The notes: generated by a model not told the origin, from the letters alone. 7,899 nt of DNA from Fischerella sp. (GCA_026419705.1 JANZYY010000229.1:1-7899), one strand, 5' to 3'. Shown: positions 1 through 5,454, counted from the first letter of the stretch. Translations and numbers: made by a program.

Positions 1-26
1 ATGGTACGTCTGTACATTGGTTAGTA
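1..26. repeat. Partial palindromic repeat at the contig edge
   Basis: The window opens inside what looks like the right half of a palindromic repeat: ATGGTACGTCTGTACA at 1-16 would mirror onto sequence lying beyond the edge. Bases 6-26 are identical, as a 21-nt inverted match, to 2001-2021 next to the complete palindrome upstream of dxs, so the two are copies of one dispersed family, including about 10 bp of flank. It lies 3' of the SDR gene (minus strand), where its transcript could form a hairpin. A repeat here would explain why the assembly stops. Confidence 0.6.
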
Positions 27-34
27 TTTAGTAT
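21..34. repeat. Heptamer tandem repeat (TTAGTAT x2)
   Basis: Two perfect head-to-tail copies of the 7-bp unit TTAGTAT. Short tandem heptamers in gaps between genes (STRR sequences) are a known trait of heterocystous cyanobacteria. Similar heptamers occur at 823-836 and 2039-2056. Confidence 0.5.
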
Positions 35-74
35 CTATTCTCCTGTTTTCCGCATCACTGCATTCATCCCTACT

Positions 75-773
75 CTAAATACTACCATAAACAGGAATTG
101 CTGCACCTCGGATATCTTTAGCAGCTTCCGAGGCTAAAAAGCAGATTACCTGCGCTAAAGATTCCGGTTTTACCCATTTTTCGGCATTTTTTGTCCCCAT
201 AGCTTCGCGGTTGCTAGGAGTGTCAATCACACTAGGGAGGACTACGTTAGCAGTAATGTTAGTACCTTTGGTTTCGTCGGCGATCGCTTTTGTTAAAGCC
301 ACAACCCCAGCCTTAGAAGCGCAATAAGCCGCCAGTTGTCCCGCAGGTTCCACCGCACCTCTAGAACCAACAGTAACAATGCGTCCATAGCCAGTTTCTA
401 ACATTCTCTTGAGGCTATGTTTGCAAACTAAAAAGGTTGTACTTAGATTTAAATCAAAATCCCGTTTCCAATTTTCATAGCTGTATTCATGGGTTTTCCC
501 CATCGCAAAACCACCCACCAGATGAATTAGTACATCTACTCGCACCATCTGGTTGATAATGTTCTCTACCGAAGCTTCATCCACTAAATCTGCAGAGACA
601 AATTGAATTCTAGCAAGGTCAGCAGGCGAGAGAATTCCCTTGAGACGTTCGACTTCCTTGGGGTTGCGATAGGGAATCGTTATCGCTGCTACGCCCTGCG
701 CCAACACTGCTGGTGTCACACCTAACCCTAATCCACCAGTCCCACCTGTAAGTAAAATGTGCTTGCCTTTCAT
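75..773 (-). CDS. SDR family NAD(P)-dependent oxidoreductase
   Basis: A 232-residue cytosolic short-chain dehydrogenase/reductase of classical length. The N-terminal Rossmann motif TGGTGGLG (residues 9-16) binds the dinucleotide, D62 sits where the adenine-ring contact is expected, and the complete catalytic tetrad is visible as N109, S137, Y150 and K154 (motif YCASK). The fold continues to near the C-terminus, where FLASEAAKDIRGAAIPVYG matches the usual family ending. The ATG start at 771-773 is supported by a strong Shine-Dalgarno sequence eight bases upstream. The substrate cannot be read from the sequence: SDRs of this type include 3-oxoacyl-ACP reductase-like enzymes and many of unknown role. 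The gene points left, away from the VOC-dxs-mtnA-kinase series, and no partner gene is visible. SDR membership is very secure; specificity is unknown. Confidence 0.95.
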   Translation of the reverse strand: MKGKHILLTGGTGGLGLGVTPAVLAQGVAAITIPYRNPKEVERLKGILSPADLARIQFVSADLVDEASVENIINQMVRVDVLIHLVGGFAMGKTHEYSYENWKRDFDLNLSTTFLVCKHSLKRMLETGYGRIVTVGSRGAVEPAGQLAAYCASKAGVVALTKAIADETKGTNITANVVLPSVIDTPSNREAMGTKNAEKWVKPESLAQVICFLASEAAKDIRGAAIPVYGSI

Positions 774-781
774 CAGTTTTA

Positions 782-788
782 CCCTCCT
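782..788 (-). promoter_or_regulatory. Ribosome binding site of the SDR gene
   Basis: On the minus strand AGGAGGG lies eight bases before the ATG at 771-773. It is a near-perfect anti-16S match and fixes the start codon. It is the strongest such site in the window; the other genes have weak or displaced ones. Confidence 0.85.
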
Positions 789-822
789 GAAAGCTCAATC
801 ATCAAGATAGCGTGAGTGTGTT

Positions 823-836
823 GTTAGTGGTTAGTA
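823..836. repeat. Heptamer tandem repeat (GTTAGTN x2)
   Basis: GTTAGTG followed directly by GTTAGTA, upstream of the SDR gene. It belongs to the same sequence style as the TTGGTTAGTA flank of the palindromic repeats at 6-26 and 2001-2021 (reverse complement), suggesting related short tandem repeats. Confidence 0.4.
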
Positions 837-1060
837 GTCAAAAAAGCCTATTTCAGCAAGTTTACTGATTTGGAAGATTGGCTGTTCGCCAATTATTGAC
901 TGCGATCGGGCGGTTAATTTCAATTTGCACCAGTTCACACCAGAACAAAGGAAACATTGCTGTCTCTCAGCAAAAGTCTCTACCTGAATGGCTGTATCTG
1001 TTGATGCGATCGCATTTCCTTGGTGTTGACAAATGCGCGATCGCCACAGCACTTCAAGTC

Positions 1061-1106
1061 TAATTTTCGGTATTGCTACCAAAACCGTTGACCAGAACCG
1101 AAATTA
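1061..1106. repeat. Inverted repeat, 10-bp arms
   Basis: TAATTTTCGGT at 1061-1071 is the reverse complement of ACCGAAATTA at 1097-1106 with a single extra T, separated by 25 bases. It could form a hairpin. There is no T-run after it, so a terminator role is not supported. Confidence 0.45.
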
Positions 1107-1150
1107 TCCTACTTGAACGATTGCGGCGTACACGTCTGGTACATTTGGAT

Positions 1151-1173
1151 TCATACTTTGATTGAGCAACGCC
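1151..1173 (-). mobile_element. Solitary insertion-element/MITE end
   Basis: Read on the minus strand, this stretch begins GGCGTTGCTCAATC and ends AGTATGA. It agrees at 18 of 23 positions with the right end of the MITE at 1399-1542 and at 15 of 23 with its left end. It is oriented like a right end, so its element would lie to the left, but I found no convincing left partner and no flanking duplication. It is best read as the remnant of a related, decayed or partly deleted element. Confidence 0.55.
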
Positions 1174-1250
1174 TTTGTTTGCTATAAATCTCTGACAAGA
1201 TTGATAAAAACTACGTCAAAATCTAATTGGACTGATATCTTGCACCAGCA

Positions 1251-1279
1251 ATTAGCTGTGAAATAAATTTCCGGCTAAT
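1251..1279. repeat. AT-rich hairpin repeat, copy A
   Basis: ATTAGC (1251-1256) pairs with GCTAAT (1274-1279), and pairing continues inward with G-T pairs and one mismatch to a small AT loop. Its right half, AAATAAATTTCCGGCTAA, is nearly the same as that of copy B at 1372-1390, so the two hairpins belong to one repeat family. Confidence 0.5.
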
Positions 1280-1333
1280 AGCTTAAACCTATTAAAATGG
1301 GTTGAAATTCTTAACCAAGAGATTTTTAACTCA

Positions 1334-1362
1334 TGTAGAGACGTACCATGACACGTCTATAA
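1334..1362. repeat. Degenerate palindromic repeat (GTAGAGACGT type)
   Basis: AGACGT (1339-1344) pairs with ACGTCT (1353-1358) around the centre ACCATGAC. The outer pairs are partly lost. It shares the GACGT core and overall layout with the intact palindrome at 2011-2040 and the half copy at 1-16, and looks like a diverged member of that dispersed family. Confidence 0.5.
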
Positions 1363-1365
1363 TAC

Positions 1366-1388
1366 AGCCCGAAATATATTTCCGGGCT
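1366..1388. repeat. AT-rich hairpin repeat, copy B (terminator-like)
   Basis: AGCCCG (1366-1371) pairs with CGGGCT (1383-1388), then AAAT pairs with ATTT across one bulged C, leaving a two-base loop. The sequence AATTTTAA follows, which resembles an intrinsic terminator but has a short T-run. No gene ends just upstream on the plus strand, so I call it a repeat. The adjoining TTTTAAGG became the target duplication of the MITE. Confidence 0.5.
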
Positions 1389-1398
1389 AATTTTAAGG

Positions 1399-1542
1399 GG
1401 CGTTGCATAAATGCGGGATGATTTGCTTGTATTTCTCCGTTAAAACCTCTTCTACCTACGGAAGACGCTACTCTACGAGAAGCCGCTACGCGTCTACGCG
1501 TCTAATGCGGTTGATTATTTCATCCCTAAATTTAGCAACGCC
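1399..1542. mobile_element. 144-bp MITE with 8-bp target duplication
   Basis: The element begins GGCGTTGCATAAATGCGGGA and its right end, read on the minus strand, begins GGCGTTGCTAAATTTAGGGA; the ends agree at 18 of the first 23 positions. The direct repeat TTTTAAGG flanks it exactly on both sides (1391-1398 and 1543-1550), the mark of transposition. It has no transposase and only 144 bp, so it is non-autonomous and needs a transposase elsewhere. The interior carries a CTACGCGT tandem repeat. The GGCGTTG ends recall those of IS5-type elements from memory, but the parent family is unassigned. The insertion lies 62 bp before the VOC start codon. Confidence 0.85.
1486..1504. repeat. 8-bp tandem repeat CTACGCGT inside the MITE
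   Basis: CTACGCGT occurs twice head to tail (1486-1493, 1494-1501) followed by CTA. AGACGC at 1463-1468 can pair with either GCGTCT copy, giving alternative hairpins within the element. CTACG/GCGTCT-rich repeats are frequent in Nostoc-type gaps between genes. Confidence 0.55.
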
Positions 1543-1604
1543 TTTTAAGGTTATTAAGAATGGTAGAAGAGATCAGATTCAACCTAGTCGCTTGCTACGC
1601 AACT

Positions 1605-1964
1605 ATGCAAATTACTCAATGTCTTCACACGGCCATTCTCGTTACCGACTTAGAACGTTCCGAACATTTTTATAGCAACGTATTGCGACTCCCCAGAGTC
1701 GAACGCCCAATGAAATTTCCTGGTGCTTGGTATCAAGTCGGCGAGTATCAAATTCACCTCATTGTTGCGCCAACCGTCCCAACTGAACCCAAGCATGAAA
1801 AATGGGGACGCAATCCCCACATTGCTTTTTTAGTTTCCGACTTAGATGCCGCTAAACAGCAGCTCTTAAATTATAACTGTCCAATACAACCAAGTGCTTC
1901 TGGTCGCCCCGCTATTTTTACCCAAGATCCAGATGGAAATGTGATTGAGTTAAGTCAGCAGTGA
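1605..1964 (+). CDS. VOC (glyoxalase/dioxygenase-fold) family protein
   Basis: A 119-residue single-domain protein of the vicinal-oxygen-chelate superfamily. Two beta-alpha-beta-beta-beta modules are visible: residues 5-54 open with LHTAILVTDLERSEHFYSNVL, and residues 70-116 contain PHIAFLVSDLDAAKQQL and end with QDPDGNVIEL. H8, H51, H72 and E115 fall where VOC metal ligands usually lie, so metal binding is likely, but the reaction (lyase, isomerase, dioxygenase or resistance function) cannot be assigned. I chose ATG 1605 because MQITQCLHTAILV is the typical family start. An in-frame ATG at 1560 would add 15 residues of unrelated sequence; it has a weak AAGG upstream and lies only 10 bp past the MITE's right flank. 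No clear Shine-Dalgarno sequence precedes 1605. The MITE insertion may have changed the upstream regulatory region. Confidence 0.88.
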   Translation: MQITQCLHTAILVTDLERSEHFYSNVLRLPRVERPMKFPGAWYQVGEYQIHLIVAPTVPTEPKHEKWGRNPHIAFLVSDLDAAKQQLLNYNCPIQPSASGRPAIFTQDPDGNVIELSQQ

Positions 1965-2010
1965 AGGGAGAACCCCAGATAGGGAGAATAGGGGAATAAC
2001 TACTAACCAA

Positions 2011-2040
2011 TGTACAGACGTGCTATGGCGTGTCTGTACA
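2011..2040. repeat. 30-bp palindromic repeat upstream of dxs
   Basis: TGTACAGAC (2011-2019) pairs with GTCTGTACA (2032-2040). Inside, every remaining position can also pair in plus-strand RNA if G-U pairs are allowed, leaving almost no loop. The flank and left arm (2001-2021) match 6-26 in inverted orientation over 21 nt. There is no T-run, so it is a dispersed repeat rather than a clear terminator, although it lies between the VOC stop and dxs. Confidence 0.7.
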
Positions 2041-2056
2041 ACAACCAACAACCAAC
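2039..2056. repeat. Heptamer tandem repeat (CAACAAC)
   Basis: CAACAAC occurs twice and is followed by CAAC. It directly abuts the palindrome at 2011-2040. It resembles the short tandemly repeated heptamers known from heterocystous cyanobacteria. Confidence 0.55.
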
Positions 2057-2077
2057 TCTTGACTCACGAAGTAGCTG

Positions 2078-2107
2078 TTTACCCAAGCGTGGGAGAATCA
2101 GTATATA
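2078..2107 (+). promoter_or_regulatory. Possible dxs promoter
   Basis: TTTACC at 2078-2083 and TATATA at 2102-2107 are separated by 18 bp and lie 27 bp before the dxs ATG. The -10 box is good and the -35 weak. A start site near 2114 would leave a leader of only about 20 nt. This is inference from consensus only. Confidence 0.3.
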
Positions 2108-2113
2108 AGATTT

Positions 2114-2136
2114 AGAGAGGAAAATGCTATAGTATG
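2114..2136 (+). promoter_or_regulatory. dxs translation initiation region with two-codon mini-ORF
   Basis: AGAGAGG (2114-2120) is the only Shine-Dalgarno-like sequence before dxs, but it ends 13 bases before ATG 2134, which is rather far. Between them lies ATG CTA TAG (2124-2132), a Met-Leu-stop mini-ORF in another frame, three bases from AGAGG and ending one base before the dxs ATG. Reinitiation after this mini-ORF is possible. Dxs homologues begin MHLSEITHPNQL, which supports 2134 as the protein start. Confidence 0.4.
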
Positions 2137-4041
2137 CATTTGAGTGAAATTACTCATCCCAACCAATTACACGGTTTATCGATTCGACAGCTGCAACAAA
2201 TAGCTCGTCAGATTCGGGACAAGCATTTGCAAACAGTAGCGGCTACCGGAGGGCATTTGGGACCTGGGTTGGGTGTTGTAGAATTGACCTTAGGGCTGTA
2301 CCAAACACTAGACTTAGACCGTGATAAAGTAATCTGGGATGTAGGACATCAAGCGTATCCTCATAAACTCATTACAGGACGCTATAGTCGCTTCGATACC
2401 CTACGACAAAAAGGCGGAATTGCTGGTTATCTCAAACGCAGTGAAAGCAAGTTTGACCACTTTGGCGCCGGACACGCTTCTACGAGTATCTCCGCAGCTT
2501 TGGGTATGGCTTTAGCCCGAGATGCCAAAGGGGAAAAATTTAAAGTTGTCGCCATCATTGGTGATGGGGCGCTGACTGGTGGTATGGCATTAGAAGCCAT
2601 CAATCACGCCGGACATTTACCCAAAACTAATTTACTAGTTGTCCTCAACGACAACGAAATGTCAATATCCCCTAACGTTGGGGCAATTCCCCGCTACCTA
2701 AATAAAATGCGCCTTAGTGGTCCGGTGCAGTTTCTCAAAGATAATTTTGAGGAACAATTTAAACAAATCCCTTTTGTGGGTGAATCTCTCTCTCCAGAAC
2801 TAGGACGCATCAAAGAAGGGATGAAGCGCTTGGCTGTACCAAAAGTGGGTGCAGTTTTTGAAGAACTCGGCTTTACTTACATTGGTCCAGTAGATGGGCA
2901 TAATTTAGAGGAATTGATTGCTACCTTCCAACAAGCACATCAAATCCCCGGACCTGTGTTAGTACATGTGGTAACAACAAAAGGCAAAGGCTACGAAATC
3001 GCCGAACAAGATCAAGTCGGCTACCATGCCCAAACTCCCTTCAACTTGGCTACAGGTAAAGCCATTCCCTCTAGCAAACCCAAACCCCCAGGCTATAGTA
3101 AAGTTTTTGCCCACACCTTAGTCAAACTCGCCGAACAAAACCCAAAAATCATCGGTATTACCGCCGCAATGGCAACGGGAACAGGCTTGGACAAACTCCA
3201 AGCCAAGTTACCCAATCAATATATTGATGTAGGTATTGCCGAACAACACGCCGTCACTCTCGCCGCAGGACTTGCCACCCAAGGAATGCGTCCTGTTGTT
3301 GCTATCTACTCCACCTTCCTGCAACGTGCCTACGACCAGGTCGTTCACGATGTCTGCATCCAAAACTTGCCCGTATTCTTCTGCATGGACAGGGCTGGAA
3401 TTGTCGGTGCTGATGGTCCCACTCACCAAGGTATGTATGACATCGCCTATCTGCGCTGTATTCCCAATCTGGTACTGATGGCACCCAAAGACGAAGCCGA
3501 ACTGCAGCGCATGATTGTGACTGGTGTTAACCACACCACCGGGCCAATCGCTATGCGTTTTCCCCGTGGTAACGGCTACGGTGTCCCCTTAATGGAAGAA
3601 GGTTGGGAACCCCTGGAAATTGGCAAAGCCGAAATTCTCCGCCACGGTGATGACGTGCTAATGTTAGGCTACGGTACCATGGTGCATTCAGCCATGCAAG
3701 CGGCAGAAATTCTCAGCGAACACGGTATAGAAGCGACTGTGATTAATGCTCGTTTTGCCAAGCCTTTGGATACAGAACTGATCTTCCCATTAGCACGGAC
3801 AATTAGACGCGTGGTGACATTGGAAGAAGGCTGTGTCATGGGCGGTTTTGGTTCTGCAGTGGCAGAAGCATTGCTAGATGCCGATATTGTAGTTCCAATT
3901 AAACGCATTGGTGTGCCAGACGTGTTAGTGGAACATGCACAACCAGATGAATCCAAAGCAGAATTAGGCTTAACAAGTCCGCAGATTGCTGAAAGGGTTT
4001 TGCAGGCTTTCTTTAGTCAGCAAAGATCGGCAGTAGTCTAA
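2134..4041 (+). CDS. dxs: 1-deoxy-D-xylulose-5-phosphate synthase
   Basis: A 635-residue, full-length Dxs. This cytosolic homodimer condenses pyruvate and D-glyceraldehyde 3-phosphate with loss of CO2 to form DXP, the first step of the MEP isoprenoid pathway, which feeds carotenoids, the phytol chain of chlorophyll and quinone side chains in cyanobacteria. The N-terminal thiamine-diphosphate domain has H41 (GGHLGPGLG), H113 (GAGHAS), the GDG motif at 143-145 and N172 for Mg2+ binding (NDNEMSIS). The transketolase-like pyrimidine domain (about 320-485) has the catalytic glutamate E370 (IDVGIAEQHA), Y392, R398, D427, H431 (GADGPTHQG) and R478 (FPRGNG), all at the positions known from the E. coli enzyme. 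The C-terminal transketolase domain follows (about 495-620). DXP also feeds thiamine and pyridoxal synthesis in many bacteria. The gene stands alone between repeat-filled gaps, with no other MEP gene nearby. No frame damage is seen. Confidence 0.98.
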   Translation: MHLSEITHPNQLHGLSIRQLQQIARQIRDKHLQTVAATGGHLGPGLGVVELTLGLYQTLDLDRDKVIWDVGHQAYPHKLITGRYSRFDTLRQKGGIAGYLKRSESKFDHFGAGHASTSISAALGMALARDAKGEKFKVVAIIGDGALTGGMALEAINHAGHLPKTNLLVVLNDNEMSISPNVGAIPRYLNKMRLSGPVQFLKDNFEEQFKQIPFVGESLSPELGRIKEGMKRLAVPKVGAVFEELGFTYIGPVDGHNLEELIATFQQAHQIPGPVLVHVVTTKGKGYEIAEQDQVGYHAQTPFNLATGKAIPSSKPKPPGYSKVFAHTLVKLAEQNPKIIGITAAMATGTGLDKLQAKLPNQYIDVGIAEQHAVTLAAGLATQGMRPVVAIYSTFLQRAYDQVVHDVCIQNLPVFFCMDRAGIVGADGPTHQGMYDIAYLRCIPNLVLMAPKDEAELQRMIVTGVNHTTGPIAMRFPRGNGYGVPLMEEGWEPLEIGKAEILRHGDDVLMLGYGTMVHSAMQAAEILSEHGIEATVINARFAKPLDTELIFPLARTIRRVVTLEEGCVMGGFGSAVAEALLDADIVVPIKRIGVPDVLVEHAQPDESKAELGLTSPQIAERVLQAFFSQQRSAVV

Positions 4042-4048
4042 TACAATT

Positions 4049-4214
4049 AACCACAAAGACACAAATAAAGGGTAAAGGGGAGCCAGCGCGTTGCGGAGGT
4101 TCCCTCCGTTTTAGCGACTGGCGTGAAAGGTTAAAGGGTAAAGGGATTTTATTCATCCTTTCTCCTTTCACCTTTTCCTTTTTCCCCTTTCTCTGACTTT
4201 GTGTCTTGGTGGTT
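4049..4214. repeat. Composite inverted-repeat element in the dxs-mtnA gap
   Basis: The outer ends AACCACAAAGACACAAA (4049-4065) and TTTGTGTCTTGGTGGTT (4198-4214) are inverted repeats with one mismatch in 17 positions. Inside lie purine-rich AAAGGGTAAAGG-type runs on the left, a nested GCCAG/CTGGC hairpin (4082-4122), and a long pyrimidine-rich tract (about 4157-4195) that could pair back with the purine runs. No target duplication is visible and no protein is encoded. It fills nearly the whole 193-bp gap and may be a MITE-like repeat. CACAAAG-type inverted pairs are common between genes in cyanobacteria. Confidence 0.6.
4082..4122. repeat. Nested hairpin repeat GCCAG...CTGGC
   Basis: GCCAG (4082-4086) pairs with CTGGC (4118-4122) and CGGAGG (4094-4099) with CCTCCG (4103-4108) around the loop TTC, with an internal loop between the stems. 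TTTTA follows the inner stem, so it could weakly act as a dxs terminator. The sequence is typical of a dispersed repeat in Nostoc-type genomes and seems to have been inserted into the larger repeat. Confidence 0.55.
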
Positions 4215-4234
4215 CCCATTACTCTAAAAAGAAC

Positions 4235-5296
4235 ATGTTTTCCCAAACTAACCAAGTCTATCCTATTATTTGGCACAATGATTCGGTTTCACTCATTGAC
4301 CAAACCCGTCTGCCGAGTGAGTACGCATTTGTGGAAATTAGTCGCAGTGAAGATATGGCGATCGCAATCAAAACTATGATTGTTAGGGGTGCGCCTGCTA
4401 TTGGTGTTGCTGCTGCTTATGGAATGTATCTTGGGGCAAGGGAAATTCAGACAGACAACCGCGATGAATTTTTAAATCACTTGGAAAATGTAGCGGATAT
4501 GTTGCGTTGCACTCGTCCAACAGCAGTGAATTTATTTTGGGCGATATCTCGAATGCTCAAGGTAGCATATGAAACGCTTGGCAGTGTAGGTGAAATCAAA
4601 AAAGCTCTGTTTCAAACTGCCCAGACTATCAATGCAGAGGATTTACAAACTTGTCAGGCAATCGGCGATCATGGCTTAAAAGTTTTGCCTGCTCGTCCAG
4701 AACAACTGACTCTACTAACTCACTGCAACGCTGGGGCATTAGCAACTGCAGGCTATGGTACAGCTTTGGGTGTGGTGCGTTCCGCTTGGCGAGAGGGACG
4801 GTTGGCACGGGTATTTGCCGACGAAACCCGTCCTCGGTTGCAAGGCGCAAAACTTACGGCCTGGGAATGTGTCCAAGAAGGCATTCCAGTGACTGTGATT
4901 ACTGACAGTATGGCTGCCCACTGCATGAAGCAAGGTATGATTGATGCTGTGGTCGTAGGTGCCGATCGAATTGCTGCCAACGGGGATACGGCTAATAAAA
5001 TTGGTACGTATAATTTAGCACTTGCATCTAAAGCGCATAATATCCCTTTCTTTGTAGCTGCGCCCCTTTCGACCATTGACTTTTCCTTATCTGATGGCAG
5101 TCAAATTCCGATTGAGGAACGTCACCCAGCAGAAATATATCAAGTTGGCGAAACCATCCTCACGCCAGCAGGTGTGGAATTTTACAATCCTGCTTTTGAT
5201 GTCACCCCAGCAGAATTAGTGACGGCAATCATTACAGAGAATGGTGCATTTGCCCCTAGTGAGTTGAAACAGTTACAGCTAAAGCAAATGGTGTAG
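4235..5296 (+). CDS. mtnA: S-methyl-5-thioribose-1-phosphate isomerase
   Basis: A 353-residue MtnA of the eIF2B-like sugar-phosphate isomerase family. It converts 5-methylthioribose 1-phosphate to 5-methylthioribulose 1-phosphate in methionine salvage, which recycles the methylthioadenosine left over from polyamine synthesis and other SAM-consuming reactions. Signature segments are RGAPAIGVAAAYG (51-63), the catalytic cysteine C164 in THCNAGALATAGYGTALG, DETRPRLQG (197-205), and the catalytic aspartate D244 in VVGADRIAANGDTANKIGTY. The length is normal. ATG 4235 is chosen although the frame stays open to a TTG at 4199: that TTG lies in the right arm of the upstream repeat, and family members start shortly before the QVYPxIWHN segment. 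The ribosome site is poor (AAAAAGA). No other mtn gene is present. A hairpin terminator follows 17 bp after the stop, so this gene probably ends its own transcript. Confidence 0.97.
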   Translation: MFSQTNQVYPIIWHNDSVSLIDQTRLPSEYAFVEISRSEDMAIAIKTMIVRGAPAIGVAAAYGMYLGAREIQTDNRDEFLNHLENVADMLRCTRPTAVNLFWAISRMLKVAYETLGSVGEIKKALFQTAQTINAEDLQTCQAIGDHGLKVLPARPEQLTLLTHCNAGALATAGYGTALGVVRSAWREGRLARVFADETRPRLQGAKLTAWECVQEGIPVTVITDSMAAHCMKQGMIDAVVVGADRIAANGDTANKIGTYNLALASKAHNIPFFVAAPLSTIDFSLSDGSQIPIEERHPAEIYQVGETILTPAGVEFYNPAFDVTPAELVTAIITENGAFAPSELKQLQLKQMV

Positions 5297-5313
5297 CAAT
5301 AATGCACGGCAAA

Positions 5314-5362
5314 AGCACAGCGGAAAAACTATGTCTATAATTTTGCTGTGCTGGTATTTTTT
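5314..5362 (+). terminator. Intrinsic terminator after mtnA
   Basis: AGCACAGC (5314-5321) pairs perfectly with GCTGTGCT (5345-5352). AAAA and TTTT can extend the stem inward after two unpaired G's, and GGTATTTTTT follows. It starts 17 bp after the mtnA stop and separates mtnA from the kinase gene. Confidence 0.75.
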
Positions 5363-5400
5363 GGCAAATCTTGCTAATTGTCGATGCGATCGCCTGTTTT

Positions 5401-5418
5401 ATGGGATATATGGGATAT
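5401..5418. repeat. 9-bp tandem repeat ATGGGATAT x2
   Basis: Two perfect copies side by side in the 188-bp gap before the kinase gene, between the mtnA terminator and the kinase start. It could be a regulator site or simple slippage; nothing in the sequence decides. Confidence 0.5.
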
Positions 5419-5448
5419 ATTTGGTCTGAAACGCGTATGTTGTTTTGA

Positions 5449-5454
5449 TATAAA
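5449..5454 (+). promoter_or_regulatory. Possible -10 box of the kinase gene
   Basis: TATAAA lies 30 bp before the ATG at 5485 and downstream of the mtnA terminator, so the kinase needs a promoter hereabouts. No -35 box is seen at 16-18 bp spacing (TTGGTC at 5421 is 22 bp away), so this is weak. Confidence 0.25.

Larger units (their letters stand above)
774..1604. other. Gene-free, repeat-rich gap between divergent genes
   Basis: About 830 bp between the divergent SDR and VOC genes. Only weak short open frames occur here (83 codons minus, 61 codons plus, both with non-ATG or unsupported starts), and neither resembles a protein I know. The left part (840-1060) holds two HIP1 octamers but no recognisable gene. 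The right part (1061-1550) is a chain of inverted repeats, palindromes and mobile-element ends listed separately. The promoters of both flanking genes should be here, but I see no convincing -35/-10 pair. Confidence 0.7.

Noticed and set aside
1022..1044. GGTGTTGACAAATGCGCGAT as left partner of the solitary end at 1151-1173
   Set aside because: Similar to the MITE left end, and the 152-bp spacing would fit, but it needs a gap and several mismatches, overlaps a HIP1 site, and the flanks (ATTTCCTT and TTTGTTTG) show no duplication.
878..1063. 61-codon plus-strand open frame
   Set aside because: TTG start without ribosome site, no recognisable protein features, and HIP1 octamers within; not supportable as a gene.
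831..1082. 83-codon minus-strand open frame
   Set aside because: The sequence resembles no family I know, has no ribosome site, overlaps an equally open plus-strand frame and runs into an inverted repeat. Probably chance.
1403..1675. 90-codon plus-strand open frame
   Set aside because: It runs through the MITE and its tandem repeats into the VOC gene in another frame; it is a shadow.
2059..2064. TTGACT as -35 box for dxs
   Set aside because: No -10-like hexamer lies 16-18 bp downstream; TATATA at 2102 is much too far.
1965..2133. Thiamine-type riboswitch or other structured leader before dxs
   Set aside because: No conserved riboswitch motif is visible; the gap is occupied by the palindrome and heptamer repeats.
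4199..4234. TTG start giving a 365-residue MtnA
   Set aside because: The extra 12 codons come largely from the right arm of the CACAAAG repeat and are not family sequence.
4013..4276. 87-codon minus-strand open frame
   Set aside because: It is the translation of the composite repeat (Lys/Glu-rich from the purine tract) and overlaps both flanking genes.
1605..5296. VOC-dxs-mtnA operon
   Set aside because: Same strand, but gaps of 169 and 193 bp are full of repeats and the enzymes belong to unrelated pathways; read-through cannot be excluded.
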